Shown here: positions 1 to 11,317 of the stretch, one piece after another | Layout of the letters: the number at the start of each line of letters is the position of its first letter | Numbering within the stretch: the stretch's first letter is position 1 | Source: Jacaranda mimosifolia | Taxonomy: Eukaryota; Streptophyta; Magnoliopsida; Lamiales; Bignoniaceae | Assembly: GCA_018894105.1 (NCBI GenBank) | Contig: CM032123.1 | Coordinates: forward strand, 248,001 to 312,000 | DNA length: 64,000 nt | Reading direction: 5' to 3' | Program-made: the position numbers and the translations under genes | The notes under the pieces: generated by a model | What the model was told of the DNA's origin: nothing | Seen by the model: the letters and a program-made list of their open reading frames with translations, nothing else | The model's database searches: none

Positions 1-326
1 AATATATAAAAAATATTTAAAAATAGAAAAAGCTCATGAATCGGCTCATGAGCTTTTGAAGAACTAAAATAAAGCTCAAGTTTGGCTCATGTTAAAGTTC
101 AAGCTTGAGCTCCAGCCCAAAAAGCTCACGCTTGAGTCGAACTATAATTGAGCCGACTCACGAGACTCGTGAGCCGGCTCGACTCATCTTACACCCCCAG
201 ATATGAATCAAGTTAGGTTAAAATTGAACTTTTTCAAGTTGTTATCATATTGAATTGGGTTTGAGTTGAGAAAATTAATATTATATTCTTACTTCAATTC
301 AACCGGACCCCACCCGACCCACCCAT
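1..326. mobile_element. Right part of nested hAT-like MITEs (cut by window edge)
   Basis: The inner element ends at 199 (ACACCCCCA) and is followed by its 8-bp target copy GATATGAA at 200-207. The outer element ends at 326 with ..CCACCCAT, followed by TTCTATAT (327-334). The same nested pair is complete at 11318-12943 and 45219-46821, which define the ends. The paralogous sites downstream of WAKL-4 and WAKL-8 lack it. No coding capacity was seen. Confidence 0.6.
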
Positions 327-850
327 TTCTATATACTCTTCACCTCACTTTCTCATCCTAATCCAAAAAACTGCATTAAAATTCATATATGGCTATGGCC
401 TATGGGTGAACTGATGTATAACCAACAGTCCATATCTTGTTTTTGAGCCCCAAGTATTACGAAGAATCATGAAACATCATCCTACACTGTCCATCGGTTG
501 GGCTCCCACTCGTCCCACTTATCAATCCATTCTTCAGGCCATCTCCTATATCTTCTTTGGTCCCTGGTGTCCATTGCGCCCAAATAATAAAAGTGCCTTT
601 TTCTTTTCAATTGGGGTCTTCCCCTTAATATGTTGGAAAAAGAATAAACATTCAAAAACATAAATTTCCGGAACATTTTCTAGACAAACAAACATGGAAA
701 TTTCATAATATAACTTTCTTGATGTCCTAATACACACTCAGTGACGTAAAAAGACTTGTTCTATGGACCATGTAAGGCTTACTACATGCAACAACATTAA
801 AACCATAACTAATCACACCATTGTATTAATACTATTACTCTCAACAAGGA
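327..850. other. 3' flank of WAKL-1, no gene seen
   Basis: Shared with the 3' flanks of WAKL-3, -4, -7 and -8: the run with CTGCATTAAAATTCAT, the GGGCCCAAATAATAAAA-type segment and CTAGACAAACAAACATGGAA. Short ORFs here differ between copies in frame and are not conserved as protein. Confidence 0.6.
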
Positions 851-853
851 CAG

Positions 854-859
854 TTTATT
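854..859 (-). terminator. AATAAA poly(A) signal candidate, WAKL-1
   Basis: AATAAA on minus, just downstream of the ancestral TGA that ends the long-tail reading frame and about 150 bp after the TAG now used. The same hexamer sits at this place in WAKL-3, -4, -7 and -8. Confidence 0.4.
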
Positions 860-1012
860 GCCCAATCATCTTCCCTTTCCTAGTGGCAATATAATATGAT
901 CCTTAGGGTTATCAAAGGCGCTACAAGTGCTATTACTGCTCTCACCAATAGTACTGCTGAAGGTACTACTGAGCAAGGATTCCATATCTTCTGCATTATG
1001 TTCTGATTGGGC

Positions 1013-3708
1013 CTATGAGTGCTTAATTTCTCCAAGTTTCAGTCCCTCTAATTCCACTGCTACTACTTTCATGCTAGGCCTATCATCCCCTTTCACATTT
1101 AAGCAGCTTTTTGCAAGCATAGCAACTTTCTTTATTGCCTCTTTATCCTGTTCCCTCACAACAATATTATCTTGGAGTATTTTGAATAAGCGGTCTTGAT
1201 TCATCTCAGAAAGGAAAAACTTGGCCAAATTTCTCTCGTTCGCTGGCCCTCCAAAGCTCACTGCTATCTTTCCTGTTAGCAGCTCCACAAGAACTATGCC
1301 AAAACTATAAACATCGCTTTTCTCAGTCATTTGATGCGTCTGCAAACACTCAGGATCTAGGTATGCTAATGTCCCACGCACCACCATAGATTGTTGTGAT
1401 TGGTCCAAGGGAACCACTCTTGAAGCTCTAAAATCAGACACTTTTGCTGTAAAAGTGTGGTCTAAAAGAATATTTGCAGACTTTACGTCTCTATGGATAA
1501 TTGGAGGGGACGCATCATAGTGTAAATACGAGAGCACGCCAGCAGTTTCTGAAGCTATTTTCAGGCACTTGTCCCAGGAAAGAAAACATGCTTTTGACTT
1601 GTTTTGTATGTATTCGGAAAGGGCTCCATTACTTATGAACTCGTACACTAGCAGAGGTACTTGTGTTTCCAAGCAGCAACCAAGAAGCTTGACCGCATTC
1701 CTATGATTTATTTTGGATAAAACAATCAACTCATTGATGAATTCCTTATTTTGGGTGGGATCAACTTCTCTAGACTTCTTGATGGCAACTATTTTGTTAT
1801 CTGGTAAGAGGCCTTTGTATACGGTGCCATAGCCTCCTTGACCAATGATCATACTGCTGTGGAAGTTGTTGGTCGCTTTATGAAGCTCGGATTCACTAAA
1901 AATTTTTAGCATATCCAACGATTGGCCTTTTCCAGTAATTTTTTCTTCCAGTAACTTGCCCCCATTTTGTTGAAAGAACTTTTTTCTCATCTTCATTAGT
2001 TTTATCCTCCTCAGTTGCAAGTGCAACCAACAAGCCGTCAGTAGCAAAACAATGACCCCTAAAGTAATCCCTTTTTTCATACATCAACAAGCAAAACAAA
2101 ATATACATATCAGATTTGATTCTCTTTCTCAACTTACAAGTGGACTTCAAACTGAAACATATATATATATATATATATGTATATATCACGGGAAAAGGAA
2201 TAGAGGATATTAATGAAGGATAATTTCCATTGCATATTTTCATTAATTAATCTTTAAAAGGAGACAATTACTAATACTGCTGTACTAGTGACTTCTTTGA
2301 CAAAAAAGGAAAAGTTATATATGCTGACCTGCAACAAGTCTGAATACAAGTGATTCCCGACGAAAGCAACCTTGTCCATCTTTTTTCCCATCGCCATGGT
2401 ACCCTTTGGGGCAAGGACAGTTAAAACTTCCTGGTGTGTTCTCGCAACGTATTTCACAGATGTCGAGTTGGCATTCATCTATATCTGTAAGAAAACGTAG
2501 AATACTTGTGTTTCAATAGAAAGAGAAAAGAAAAGAAGAAAGGTCGTTAAACACATTAGGCCAGCTAGCTAAGCCACACATTTCATGAACATAGGTAAGG
2601 ATATTTCCTTGACAACCGTCATTTTTCATTCAACAAAATAGGCAGAAGTAATAAGTAGCACTAATACTCTTATTAGTTACTCATTTTATACCTTTGCATC
2701 CATTAGCGCGGTAAGGATTGCCCTCATAGCCATTCTTGCAGGAACATCGATATCCTGGATAACCTGTCACATTATTACAATTAGAATTATCCTGACATGC
2801 ATAGCTACTCAGATTCTTTTGAGCCATTTCACATGTCTCGCTCCCTATAGTCCAATCCAGCACTGCGGGAAGCTTCTCCACCTTCTGCAAATTTGTAAGA
2901 CTATCTAAAGTGAAGTTGAACTGTTCTGTTTCAACCACAAACGCATAGCTGCAGGGGTTGAAGTCCCACACAGAAGTGTGGTTCCTAAAACTCCCAACTG
3001 TGAGATTAAATCTCCACATGTCCTCTGGGATAGACGTCTCACAACATCCCCCACCTCTGCAACTTCCATCATTAACCATAGCCTTGCTCTCACATATGGA
3101 CATGCATCCCATGGTATACCTGCATGCCTCGCCAGATACACAAAATACATCTATACATCAGTACAATAAGTATAGTTTAAGTCATGTTTTATATTAATTA
3201 ACGACGATATACATGCAAAAGCTGGTTCATGATTTATATATATATATATATATATATATGTGCACCTTTTATCTCCACTTTGGTTATCTCTACTTTGGCC
3301 GTGAATGTAACCATAAGAATCACATCCCACCACCACAAACTTATTGAGCGTATAGTTGACATGGAAATTGGAGAGCCAAAGCCATGGCTTTGTGGAGGAC
3401 TCGGGATTGTGGACACCCGGCGAGCTGTAGCACTCTCGGCCGGTCCACGCCAGGATTTGCAATTGTCCCTCTAGAGAGATATTTGTGACCTCAATGTTGC
3501 CTTCACTTAGGAATAGTTTGGGAGGATAGTAATTAGTGTTACAATTGATGAAGAACTCTCTGTTGAGATAACAGCCTTCTTTCATGCCGAATGGGTATGG
3601 GACTGCAACATCCCCACATTTATCACCGCACCACTGTACAGGTTGATTAGCACCATCTACCAATATTGGTAAAATTAACAACAAAAACAACATTTGAGAC
3701 TGAATCAT
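1013..3708 (-). CDS. WAKL-1: wall-associated receptor kinase-like protein, 4 exons
   Basis: Exons on minus: 3708-3266, 3119-2692, 2484-2329, 2070-1013. They sum to 2085 bp and stay in frame (694 aa). The start at 3708 could instead be the Met at 3693, next to the hydrophobic stretch LFLLLILPIL. Exon 1 carries the GUB_WAK signature CGDKCGD..VPYPFGM. Exon 2 continues it and holds a first EGF with CSCKNGYEGNPY. Exon 3 is an EGF_CA repeat beginning DIDEC. Exon 4 has a membrane helix (GVIVLLLTACW), then a kinase with [12 protein letters not shown], catalytic VAIKK, HRDVKSANILLD, SDVYSFG and DDRPSM. The DFG motif reads DFR (AGA at 1427-1429) and the P+1 loop reads GTLAYLDPECL. A TAG at 1013-1015 replaces a Trp codon present in WAKL-7, removing about 50 tail residues. 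A 15-bp tandem duplication adds five residues near the end of exon 1. Receptor class is certain; kinase activity is doubtful. Confidence 0.87.
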
Positions 3709-3771
3709 TAACACTACTTTTCTAGCAATTCTATCTTCTATATATGCAATTTCCGTTTTCAATCATGCAAC

Positions 3772-3785
3772 CCTTTATATAAAGT
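3772..3785 (-). promoter_or_regulatory. Putative TATA box of WAKL-1
   Basis: On the minus strand the sequence reads CTTTATATAAAGGG, about 65-80 bp upstream of the first candidate ATGs. The same TATA-like run, followed by TTGCATGATTG, precedes most copies. A start site about 30 bp downstream would leave a short leader and place the upstream out-of-frame ATG (about 3766) before or at the mRNA start. Confidence 0.5.
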
Positions 3786-4188
3786 TCTCAATTATTAAGA
3801 TGGTGAACACCCACCCACACCCACCCCCCCAACCAAAAAATAAAAAAAATAAAAAAAATAAAAAAGGTGGTGACACCCAAGTAATTTCCTTCATCTTTTT
3901 TCGCCTTCGGAGATAAACATGCTTGTAGTCGTTGTAGTATTTTGCCAAGTTAGTGGATGTCATAATCTTGACTTAAAAAGTAAGTCTAGTTGCAAGTTGC
4001 AGCTGACAGCTTCCTGGTTAGATCAAAGAGCCTTTGATTGAAATTCAGATGGACCGATTTTAATTGTGGAATTATACTCAGGTAACGTTTGGTTTGTTTT
4101 CTATATTTTGTATTATGTATTTTAGGATAATGAATTTTGGGAGTGGGCTTGGAGAATGTAAAAGTTGTGTTGGGAATTGTAATGGATG

Positions 4189-4999
4189 TAGGGATGTGAG
4201 TGGATATTAGACGAATCGGATACACTATTTTCATAGTTGTGTCCGTTTAACTTTTTGAATATTTGGATATAAATATGAATTTAACAGATATTTAAAAATA
4301 ATATCCAAATCCATATCCGTCAATATTGATAAGATTTGAATATATCCATATTCGATTTTAATTATTCAGATATATTAAATTTATCCATATTCGAATTATG
4401 GTTTTATATTCATATCAATGATCACTATTTAGATATCTATTTATAAATATCCAAATACGTGAATTTATAAACCTATAACAAATATATATATCTTAATTAA
4501 TAGAAGGAACTATGTAATTTCATTAAAATGAAATCAATAAAATAAATAGTATAATTTCTAATTAATAATTATAATTAATTAATTAATTAATTAATTAATT
4601 AATAATAATAATAATAGCATTTAAGTATATTAATTGTAAAGTCAACCAATAATAATTATATTGATTAATTTTATTCTTCATTTTTTTCTCTATATTACAA
4701 TAATGTTTTAATTTTCTTTTTCTTTCCAATTCTTCAATTATAATTTATATATATATATATATGTGGATTATGAGATTTCTATCAAAAAATATAAATAATA
4801 TATTATTTAGCAAATATATATTCGCATAGGATATTAAACGAATTGGATACGCGTTTACTATATCCATATCCATTCATAATCGGATATTTACTAATCGAAT
4901 ATGGATAATATCCACTTTAAATGAATGCGGATAAATTTTGTATAAACGGATACGAATGTGAACGGCAAATAAATTTTTGAATATCCATTTACAACTCTA
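4189..4999. mobile_element. hAT-like MITE, family M1
   Basis: Terminal inverted repeats read TAGGGATGTGAGTGGATATT at the left and, on the other strand, TAGAGTTGTAAATGGATATT at the right. Flanking 8-mers AATGGATG (4181-4188) and GATGGATG (5000-5007) are a target duplication with one change. The paralogous flank near 19090-19110 has an uninterrupted site. No ORF. Copies of the family lie at 29386-30161 and 36776-37592. Confidence 0.75.
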
Positions 5000-5567
5000 G
5001 ATGGATGTTTGTTTATGTTTTGAAAAATTAGTTAGAAAATTGTTTTGGAAATTGATGGTATGTTTATTTATGTTTTGAGAGAGGAGATATTTTTTCTTGT
5101 AATAATCAAATCAATGTCTTTTTGTTTGGTTCTTGAAGTGAAAATAAAATTGAGTGACTTTTTTTTATTGTAAGAATAAAAAATATATATATATAAATAT
5201 ATATTAAAAGATGGAAAAAATTTAGAAATAATGAAGGATAGAAAAAGTTATTTTAGAAGAAATCAATTTTAATGTTTTGAATGAAAAATGAACGTATGTT
5301 TGTTTATATTTTGCCAAAACAATTTTGACAAAGTATAAACAAACAAGGCCTCAATATTCATGCATGGAGCTCAGCATGATGATTCATTATATTTTCTTGG
5401 TTGTTGAATCTGAATGATGCAACTCAAAACTTTTGGAGTCTTTCTTAATTAATTTCTGCGTTCTTATTTAACAGTTTGCAGGAAAAGTATAACCTTTTTG
5501 TTGGCATATTGCTTCACGACGGGTAGAATTTTTGGAATATATATAGATGAAGTCCCACACTCCCACT

Positions 5568-5586
5568 CATCATCATCATCACCATG

Positions 5587-5621
<35 letters not shown>
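5568..5621. repeat. (ATC)n microsatellite
   Basis: A run of ATC/CAT triplets with one interruption, inside the conserved upstream block. The shorter paralogue is at 38160-38185; other copies carry TTA repeats or dinucleotide runs in the same place. Confidence 0.9.
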
Positions 5622-5777
5622 TAATTTTATTGAAGAAGCTTCATAGAGAAAGATAGAGTGAGAGAGAGAGGGATCAGACTATAGGAATGTCATCCATCTT
5701 TTTCACGTGATCGATCTACTCAGCTACTTGGGTCATTTTCAAGCACCTTACAAAATTCATATCTCATGCCTTTGAAC

Positions 5778-6495
5778 CAATGGTTTGAATCAAGTTGGAC
5801 TGGTTCGTCGGATCGATTGAAACGATAATCGAAGGTTAATATTAAAATTTAAAAATTAGGGACCTATTGAATCAGTTAAAATCTATCAAAAAATGGTTCA
5901 ACAGATGGTTGGATCAATTTGCCACTGATTTACTGATTTTTTTTAAATTTAAATTTAAAATAAAAATAAAAATAAAAATAAAAATAAAAATATAAAAATA
6001 AAAAGAGGAATTATGAGTTGAACATAATGACTAAAGATTTTGAACATGTAATTTTTTAAACATAAATTTGTTTTTCTGAAATTTAATAAAGAAGTAGTTA
6101 TACATGACTGCTTATGTTTAATTTGTTATATTATTTTGTTTAATCTCTACTAATATTTAGTGTGAGAAAACTTATTTTTACTTGGATTTTGAAGCATTAA
6201 GCGGACGATCGCATAAATTAATATTAAACATTTTTTTAATTAAATTATCATTTGTAACTGGCTAATTGAAAAATAGTTTTTTTTTGTTTTTTAAAGAACA
6301 TCTTAAAAATAAGTAAGAATAAAAAATTTTCAAATAATATTTTTCCTATATTTTTGAAAATTTTATTTTTATTAATATTAAAATATTTTATATATATAAT
6401 TACAATATCATTATGACGTCACATCAGTCAAATAGATCGAATTACTAACTAGTAACATCACCAGTTTTTTGTTCAGTTCGACTTTGAAAACATCG
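5778..6495. mobile_element. hAT-like MITE, family M2
   Basis: Begins CAATGGTTTGAATC and ends GACTTTGAAAACATCG, an imperfect inverted repeat. Flanked by CTTTGAAC (5770-5777) and CTCTAAAC (6496-6503), a diverged 8-bp target duplication that is perfect in the paralogue at 31624-32380. No ORF. Confidence 0.7.
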
Positions 6496-7859
6496 CTCTA
6501 AACCCTTCCAATGGGTTTCAAAAATAAAAACTCTTTATTGGCCTCGTCTATATACATGCATCTCAAGAAAGAGTACTCTTTTTGAAATAATTAAATTATA
6601 GTTAAAATATTCTGGTAGAAGTAAGAAAATTATAGAATTAATTAGATCATATGGATGCTAATTAAGCCATAAATTCTGGCCTCATCCATGCGCTGCATTA
6701 TGCATTGCATTACTTCTTCGAAGACCAATTGGAACGTACTCAGATATGAATTAATTACCTGCAGTAGTTACTTCAATTACAACGAATTGAGTTGATTTAT
6801 GGATGGCTACAGTACTATCACGTTGCAAAAACCCATAAACCATGCATTAAACACATATTTATGTTAATCAGTTCGCAATTATTATTTATAATACTCAAAC
6901 TTAGCCACGAGCTCATTAAAAGTAATTGCATAGTCTTGCGGTTTAAATCCAAAATATTAGTCTTACATTCCAATATTCCATATCTAAAATTAAGTTATCC
7001 ATTATCCAACTATCTAAATAATTTAGCTAATTGAATTGTCTTATCAAAATTAAATACATATTAGCAATTAAATAATCATTAATATATATAAAAAGTAAAA
7101 GTATTTATCAGTTCTCTTATAATAATATAATTTTCAACTATTTACATATATTTGCTTGAATAGATTATACGAGACGATACTATTTAAGAACAGTGAAAAT
7201 AATAAAATTAAAAAAAGAAGGATACTATTAAATAATTAATTGGGCACATTGTTCTCACATTTATATGTGTATAAAAATTTGGGATTGAAGAAAAAAAGGA
7301 GGAAAAATAAAACATAACGAGAGAAAAGTAGAGGGAGAAGACATACAATGAGTTTTTTGAAAAAGAAGAGAAAAAACAGTTCTTTCTTTTGTTTTTGTTT
7401 GTTTAAAATATAAAAAATTAAATGCTAAATTAATTATATTAAATTAAATATATGCAATAAAATAGATTTGGGATATATATATATATATATTGGCTTATTA
7501 GACAAAAAATCGAATTCACTTCCTTAATATTAGGGAAAATAATCTAGTCAATACATTACAAAATATACCATGTAATTATTCTAACATTCTCACTCATTAC
7601 AAATAGTACAATAAATTTCCTCAGCAAGTATTTTTGATAACTATTGCTGCTCTAAGAGGCTACATATGAATTGCATCTTTTTATTTTTGAATTGTAAGCT
7701 TTAAAGCATCAAACTGCAGTCACAGTTTTAGTAATTTTGATTTTGAATGTGGTTTCTTTTAATCGTGCTGATGATATAACAAACATCTTTATTCTTTAAA
7801 AAGAAAAACAAAAATAGGTGAAATTACAATAAGATTTCATGGACTTCATACTTTTTTGG

Positions 7860-9110
7860 CACACAACAGGCCAAAAGGCAACCATCTCCCATTTCCCATT
7901 GGCAGCATAATGTGATCTCTAAAGCTATCAGAGCCAACATTTTTCCTAATATTACTGATCTCACCGAAAGTATTGGTGAAGGTGCCGCTAAATCCCTCAC
8001 CAAGCAATAAAGATTCCATATCTTTTGCATTATGCTCTGTTTGGACACATCAATGCTTAATTTCTCCATGTCTCAATCCCTCTAATTCCATTACCACTTC
8101 TTTCATGCAAGGCCTATCATCCCCTTTTACATTTAAGTAATTTTTTGCAAGCATAGCAACTTTCTTTATTGCCTCCTTATCCTCCTCTCTCAGAATAGTA
8201 TTATCTTGAAGTATTTGGAATAACCGGTCTTGCTTCATCACAAAAAGAAAAAAGTTGGCCAAATTTCTCCTCTCTTCTGGCTTTTCATAGCTCAACACCA
8301 TCCTTCCTGTTAGAAGCTCCACAAGCACTACTATAAAGCTATAAACATCACTTTTCTCAGTCAATTAGTACATTTGCATGTATTCGGGATCTAGGTATCC
8401 AAATGTCCCATGCACCATTATAAATAATTATGATTGATCCAAAGGAACCAATCTTGAAGTTCCAAAATCAGACATTTTTGCTGTCAAAATATGGTCTAGA
8501 AGAATATTTTCGCATTTTACATCTCTGTGGATAGTTGGAGTGGAAGTTGCAGAGTGCAAATATGAGAACACACTAGCAGTTTCTGTAGCTATTTTTCAAA
8601 TGCATGTCCCAATGTAGAAACGCGCTTTTGCCTTACTATATATGTGTTCGAAGAGGGTGCCGTTGTTGATGAACTCATAAACCAATAGAGGTACTTGTGT
8701 TTCCAAACAACAACCAAGAAGCATGACTAGGTCTCTATGGTTAATTTTGGACGAAAACAATCACATCATTGATGAATTGTTCTATTTGAGTAGGATCTAT
8801 TTCGTTAGACTTCTTGATGGCAACTATTTTGTTATATGGCAAGAAGCCTTTGTATACAGTACCATAGCCTCCTTGTCCATGATCATACTATGGTGGAAGT
8901 TGTGGGTCACTTTATGCAGCTCTGATGCACAGAAAATTTTTGTCATATCCGAAGATGTGTCTCTTCTAGTGATTTTTTCTTGCAGCAGCATGCCCCTAGT
9001 TTGAAGAAAGAACTTTTATCTCATCTTCATTAGCCTTCTTGTCTTGAGTTCTAAGTGCACCCAAGAAGCAGTTGGTAGCAAAACAATGACCCCTAAAGTG
9101 ATCTTTGTTC
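7860..9110 (-). pseudogene. WAKL-2: kinase-only WAKL pseudogene
   Basis: Corresponds to exon 4 alone; no GUB_WAK or EGF exon lies upstream. From 9110 inward it encodes a membrane-helix relic (ITLGVIVLLPTASW), a kinase and a tail ending GNGRW. The frame is broken many times: a TGA/TAA-type stop just after the juxtamembrane KMR, a TAA in the activation segment, and a TAA at 8365-8367 before LTEKSDVYSF. The longest open piece is 8050-8364. It keeps canonical HRDVK, DFG (GGA at 8461-8463) and GTFGYLDPEY, unlike the full-length copies. At least two stops are shared with WAKL-6, so decay preceded the duplication. The sequence upstream (9160-9610) is the right half of a transposon whose left half and the rest of intron 3 are deleted. 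Confidence 0.85.
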
Positions 9111-9159
9111 TCATATTTCAACAAGCAAAACAGAATATACATATTAAGTTGTTCTTTTT

Positions 9160-9612
9160 ATGAAATTTAATTTTTTTTCTTTGGATTAATTAATAGAAAG
9201 AAAGATGAATATAATTGATGAGATGAAAATAAAAGTACTTTTAATTTTATAAATAAATTTATATATATATATATATATAATGAGACTATATGAAATAATT
9301 AGAAATGAAAAATAATGATAAATTTATATATATGTATAAAATGAGAAATATATGAAATAATGGAGGAAGAAAGAAATGAGAAATAAAAAGAAAAAAAGGA
9401 GTGAAAGAAAAGGGAAAAAAATGATAATAAAAGGTTATTTAAATTGAATTAAAAATATATTAAATAATTAAGGGTAAATTATTCTTTTCATATTATGAGA
9501 AGGGGGAGGTTGTGTGTAAGATTTTTTAAAACACGGGGAGGTATTTTGAAAATTTATTTTTCATAAGAGGGTATATTGTCTATTTTTTGAAATACAGGGG
9601 GATAAATTGCTC
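9160..9612. mobile_element. Right-end remnant of the transposon found at 41697-43450
   Basis: From TATGAAATTTAATTTTTTTT on, this matches 43155-43450 in WAKL-6's upstream sequence, including the poly-G/A end GGGGGATAAATTGCTCATG. The left half is missing, so a deletion fused intron 3 of WAKL-2 to the interior of the element. Confidence 0.55.
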
Positions 9613-9793
9613 ATGGTGGAAACAGCTGGCGTTCCCTCCCTAAAACTGCAGGTACAACCCATTTGCTGCATCCGTTTGGCTTTAATTCTGTGTGTGAATC
9701 AAGATTTATGAGTATACATGTATATTAATTCTTGTTTGTTTGAGAGAAAGAAATTGAAATTTATAGAAGTTGGCTCTTTTTTACTATTTTGTG

Positions 9794-9862
9794 GGATTGC
9801 TTATGTGTGGCAAGAGTTGCAGATTGAGATGGATAAATTATTTGAGGCCTCACCTCAAGAGA
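9794..9862 (+). pseudogene. R2R3-MYB exon relic, copy 1
   Basis: Reads [19 protein letters not shown] then HLKR, the conserved end of the second MYB repeat (helix 3 of R2). No first exon precedes it and R3 is missing. Compared with the second relic at 43627-43749, the segment encoding the start of R3 has been removed by a deletion between two GCAATT-containing direct repeats. The plus-strand orientation is opposite to the WAKL genes. No MYB activation region or stop was found nearby, so this is a fragment and not a working gene. Confidence 0.8.
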
Positions 9863-11317
9863 AGCAATTACTATTTTTTTAACCTTTTTCTTGATTTTCA
9901 ACCTTTTGGGCCATGGGGTAAAAATGTGAGTGTATGCAATCACGGACTATTTTCCACTTGCCTGATAAAAAGAAAATTCTCAGCTTTGTTTGTTCAGATC
10001 GATTGATTGATGGCAAGCAAGTTTTTATTTTATTAAAGAACTTGAGTTCTGTTTTCAAATTTAATTTAGGATTTTGGGCACCAGCTTGTTGATCAAGGGT
10101 TTGACGTAGAATCAAATAATGTGCCTATGCTCAGGATATTTATAGTTTGTTAAAAGTTTTATGAGTTTGAAAATAAAAAAATAAAATCATAGTAAATAAT
10201 AGAGGGAACCAAAGAACATGTGACGTGTTTGGATGATAGGTAGTTAGTTAAAGGTTGGTGGCTGATGACGGTGGTGGTGGTGGAGTCATGTGCACTCACT
10301 CTGTGGAGCATATATGGAATTCACCAAATAAGTTTAGGCCAGCCAAACATTGCCTGTTTTCTTTCTTAAGCATACATTTTAATTAGCTTTAATCCCACCT
10401 CTACGGAAACTGAACTTATATCGTATTCATAAAAAAATGAGATTAAGTCTTTTCTTTTGTGAATTTTCATAACAATAACAACGAAATAATAGTAAATAAA
10501 TTTCAAGTTGAAGAAAAGATCACAGTAACTAAATAAAGAATGAAAAGTAGAGTTCAATACTCACATGCTTTCAGCCATGTGCCAATTATTTTCTTTTCTC
10601 CCATTTTCAATCTTTTTCTAGTTCAATTTTGATTTTTGTAAACTCACAGATGCATATTCTTGTCAACTGAAATTGGGTATTTAAAAATAAAAATTTAAAA
10701 CTTTAATTACATGAGCAAATATTTATTTAACACAATCATACTAATGTTTATTTTTTTATTTTTAGTAAAATAGTATATATATGAACTATAATTTAACCCC
10801 TAAGTATCAACCAATAAATCCGCTCCTTTGTTTTTAATATTTTCTGTAAAATATATAAAATAGTAATCATATATCTATACTATATATAAAGCATCAACCC
10901 CCTTTTCGGTACATTTTGGGCTAGTCTTCCTAAAATATCCTTACTGTTGCTTTTTAATTCATATAAATACTTAGATAGTTACCTTTTTTCTTTTTCAAAA
11001 TTTTGTTCTCTCCAAATTTTTTATTTTTTTTTCCTTCTTAGTTCTTTTTTCTTTTGCTTATCACTAATATTTAAATAAATATATTAAAAATATTAAAAGT
11101 TTTAGCAATATTTAAAAGAGTAAATGAATGTCTATATTATTTTAGCACATGCATAGAGTGTGTGCGAAAATTGCTAGTATATATAATTAAATCAAGGGTG
11201 CCAGTAATACAGGGATAAGTGTTGGTTGGTACCCGTGGATGTGATCCGCATAACATGTTTTTCTTTCTTCATTAATTAATTTTTGGGGTCAATAGTACAA
11301 ACCACCTAATTCTATAT
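9863..11317. other. AT-rich intergenic DNA after MYB relic
   Basis: Homologous to 43750-45218 almost base for base apart from small indels. It includes a GATGACGGTGGTGGTGGTGG run (near 10265) and GGAATTCACC. The open reading frames overlapping 9879-10115 are not shared in frame with the second copy. No gene seen. Confidence 0.6.

Larger units (their letters stand above)
3786..7820. other. Intergenic flank WAKL-1 to WAKL-2, repeat-filled
   Basis: No gene seen. It is homologous to 36400-39830 and, in part, to 29110-33197. It contains two hAT-like MITEs (4189-4999 and 5778-6495), an ATTA-type microsatellite near 4573-4603, an ATC microsatellite near 5568-5621, and AT-rich DNA up to the 3' end of WAKL-2. 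The block with CACGACG, TCGTCCCAC and CACGTG motifs (about 5510-5760) recurs upstream of every WAKL copy but is not open as protein across copies. Confidence 0.6.

Noticed and set aside
2254..2478. 74-codon minus-strand ORF starting MNANSTSVKYVART and its relatives
   Set aside because: It is the wrong frame of exon 3; the correct frame is the EGF_CA repeat beginning DIDEC.
3716..3767. Upstream in-frame extension of WAKL-1 exon 1 towards 3762
   Set aside because: The codon there is TTG, and the real ATG at about 3766 is out of frame with a stop soon after; the position is also too close to the TATA box.
5568..5621. CRISPR-like or regulatory array of triplets
   Set aside because: Simple ATC microsatellite with no spacers; plant DNA.
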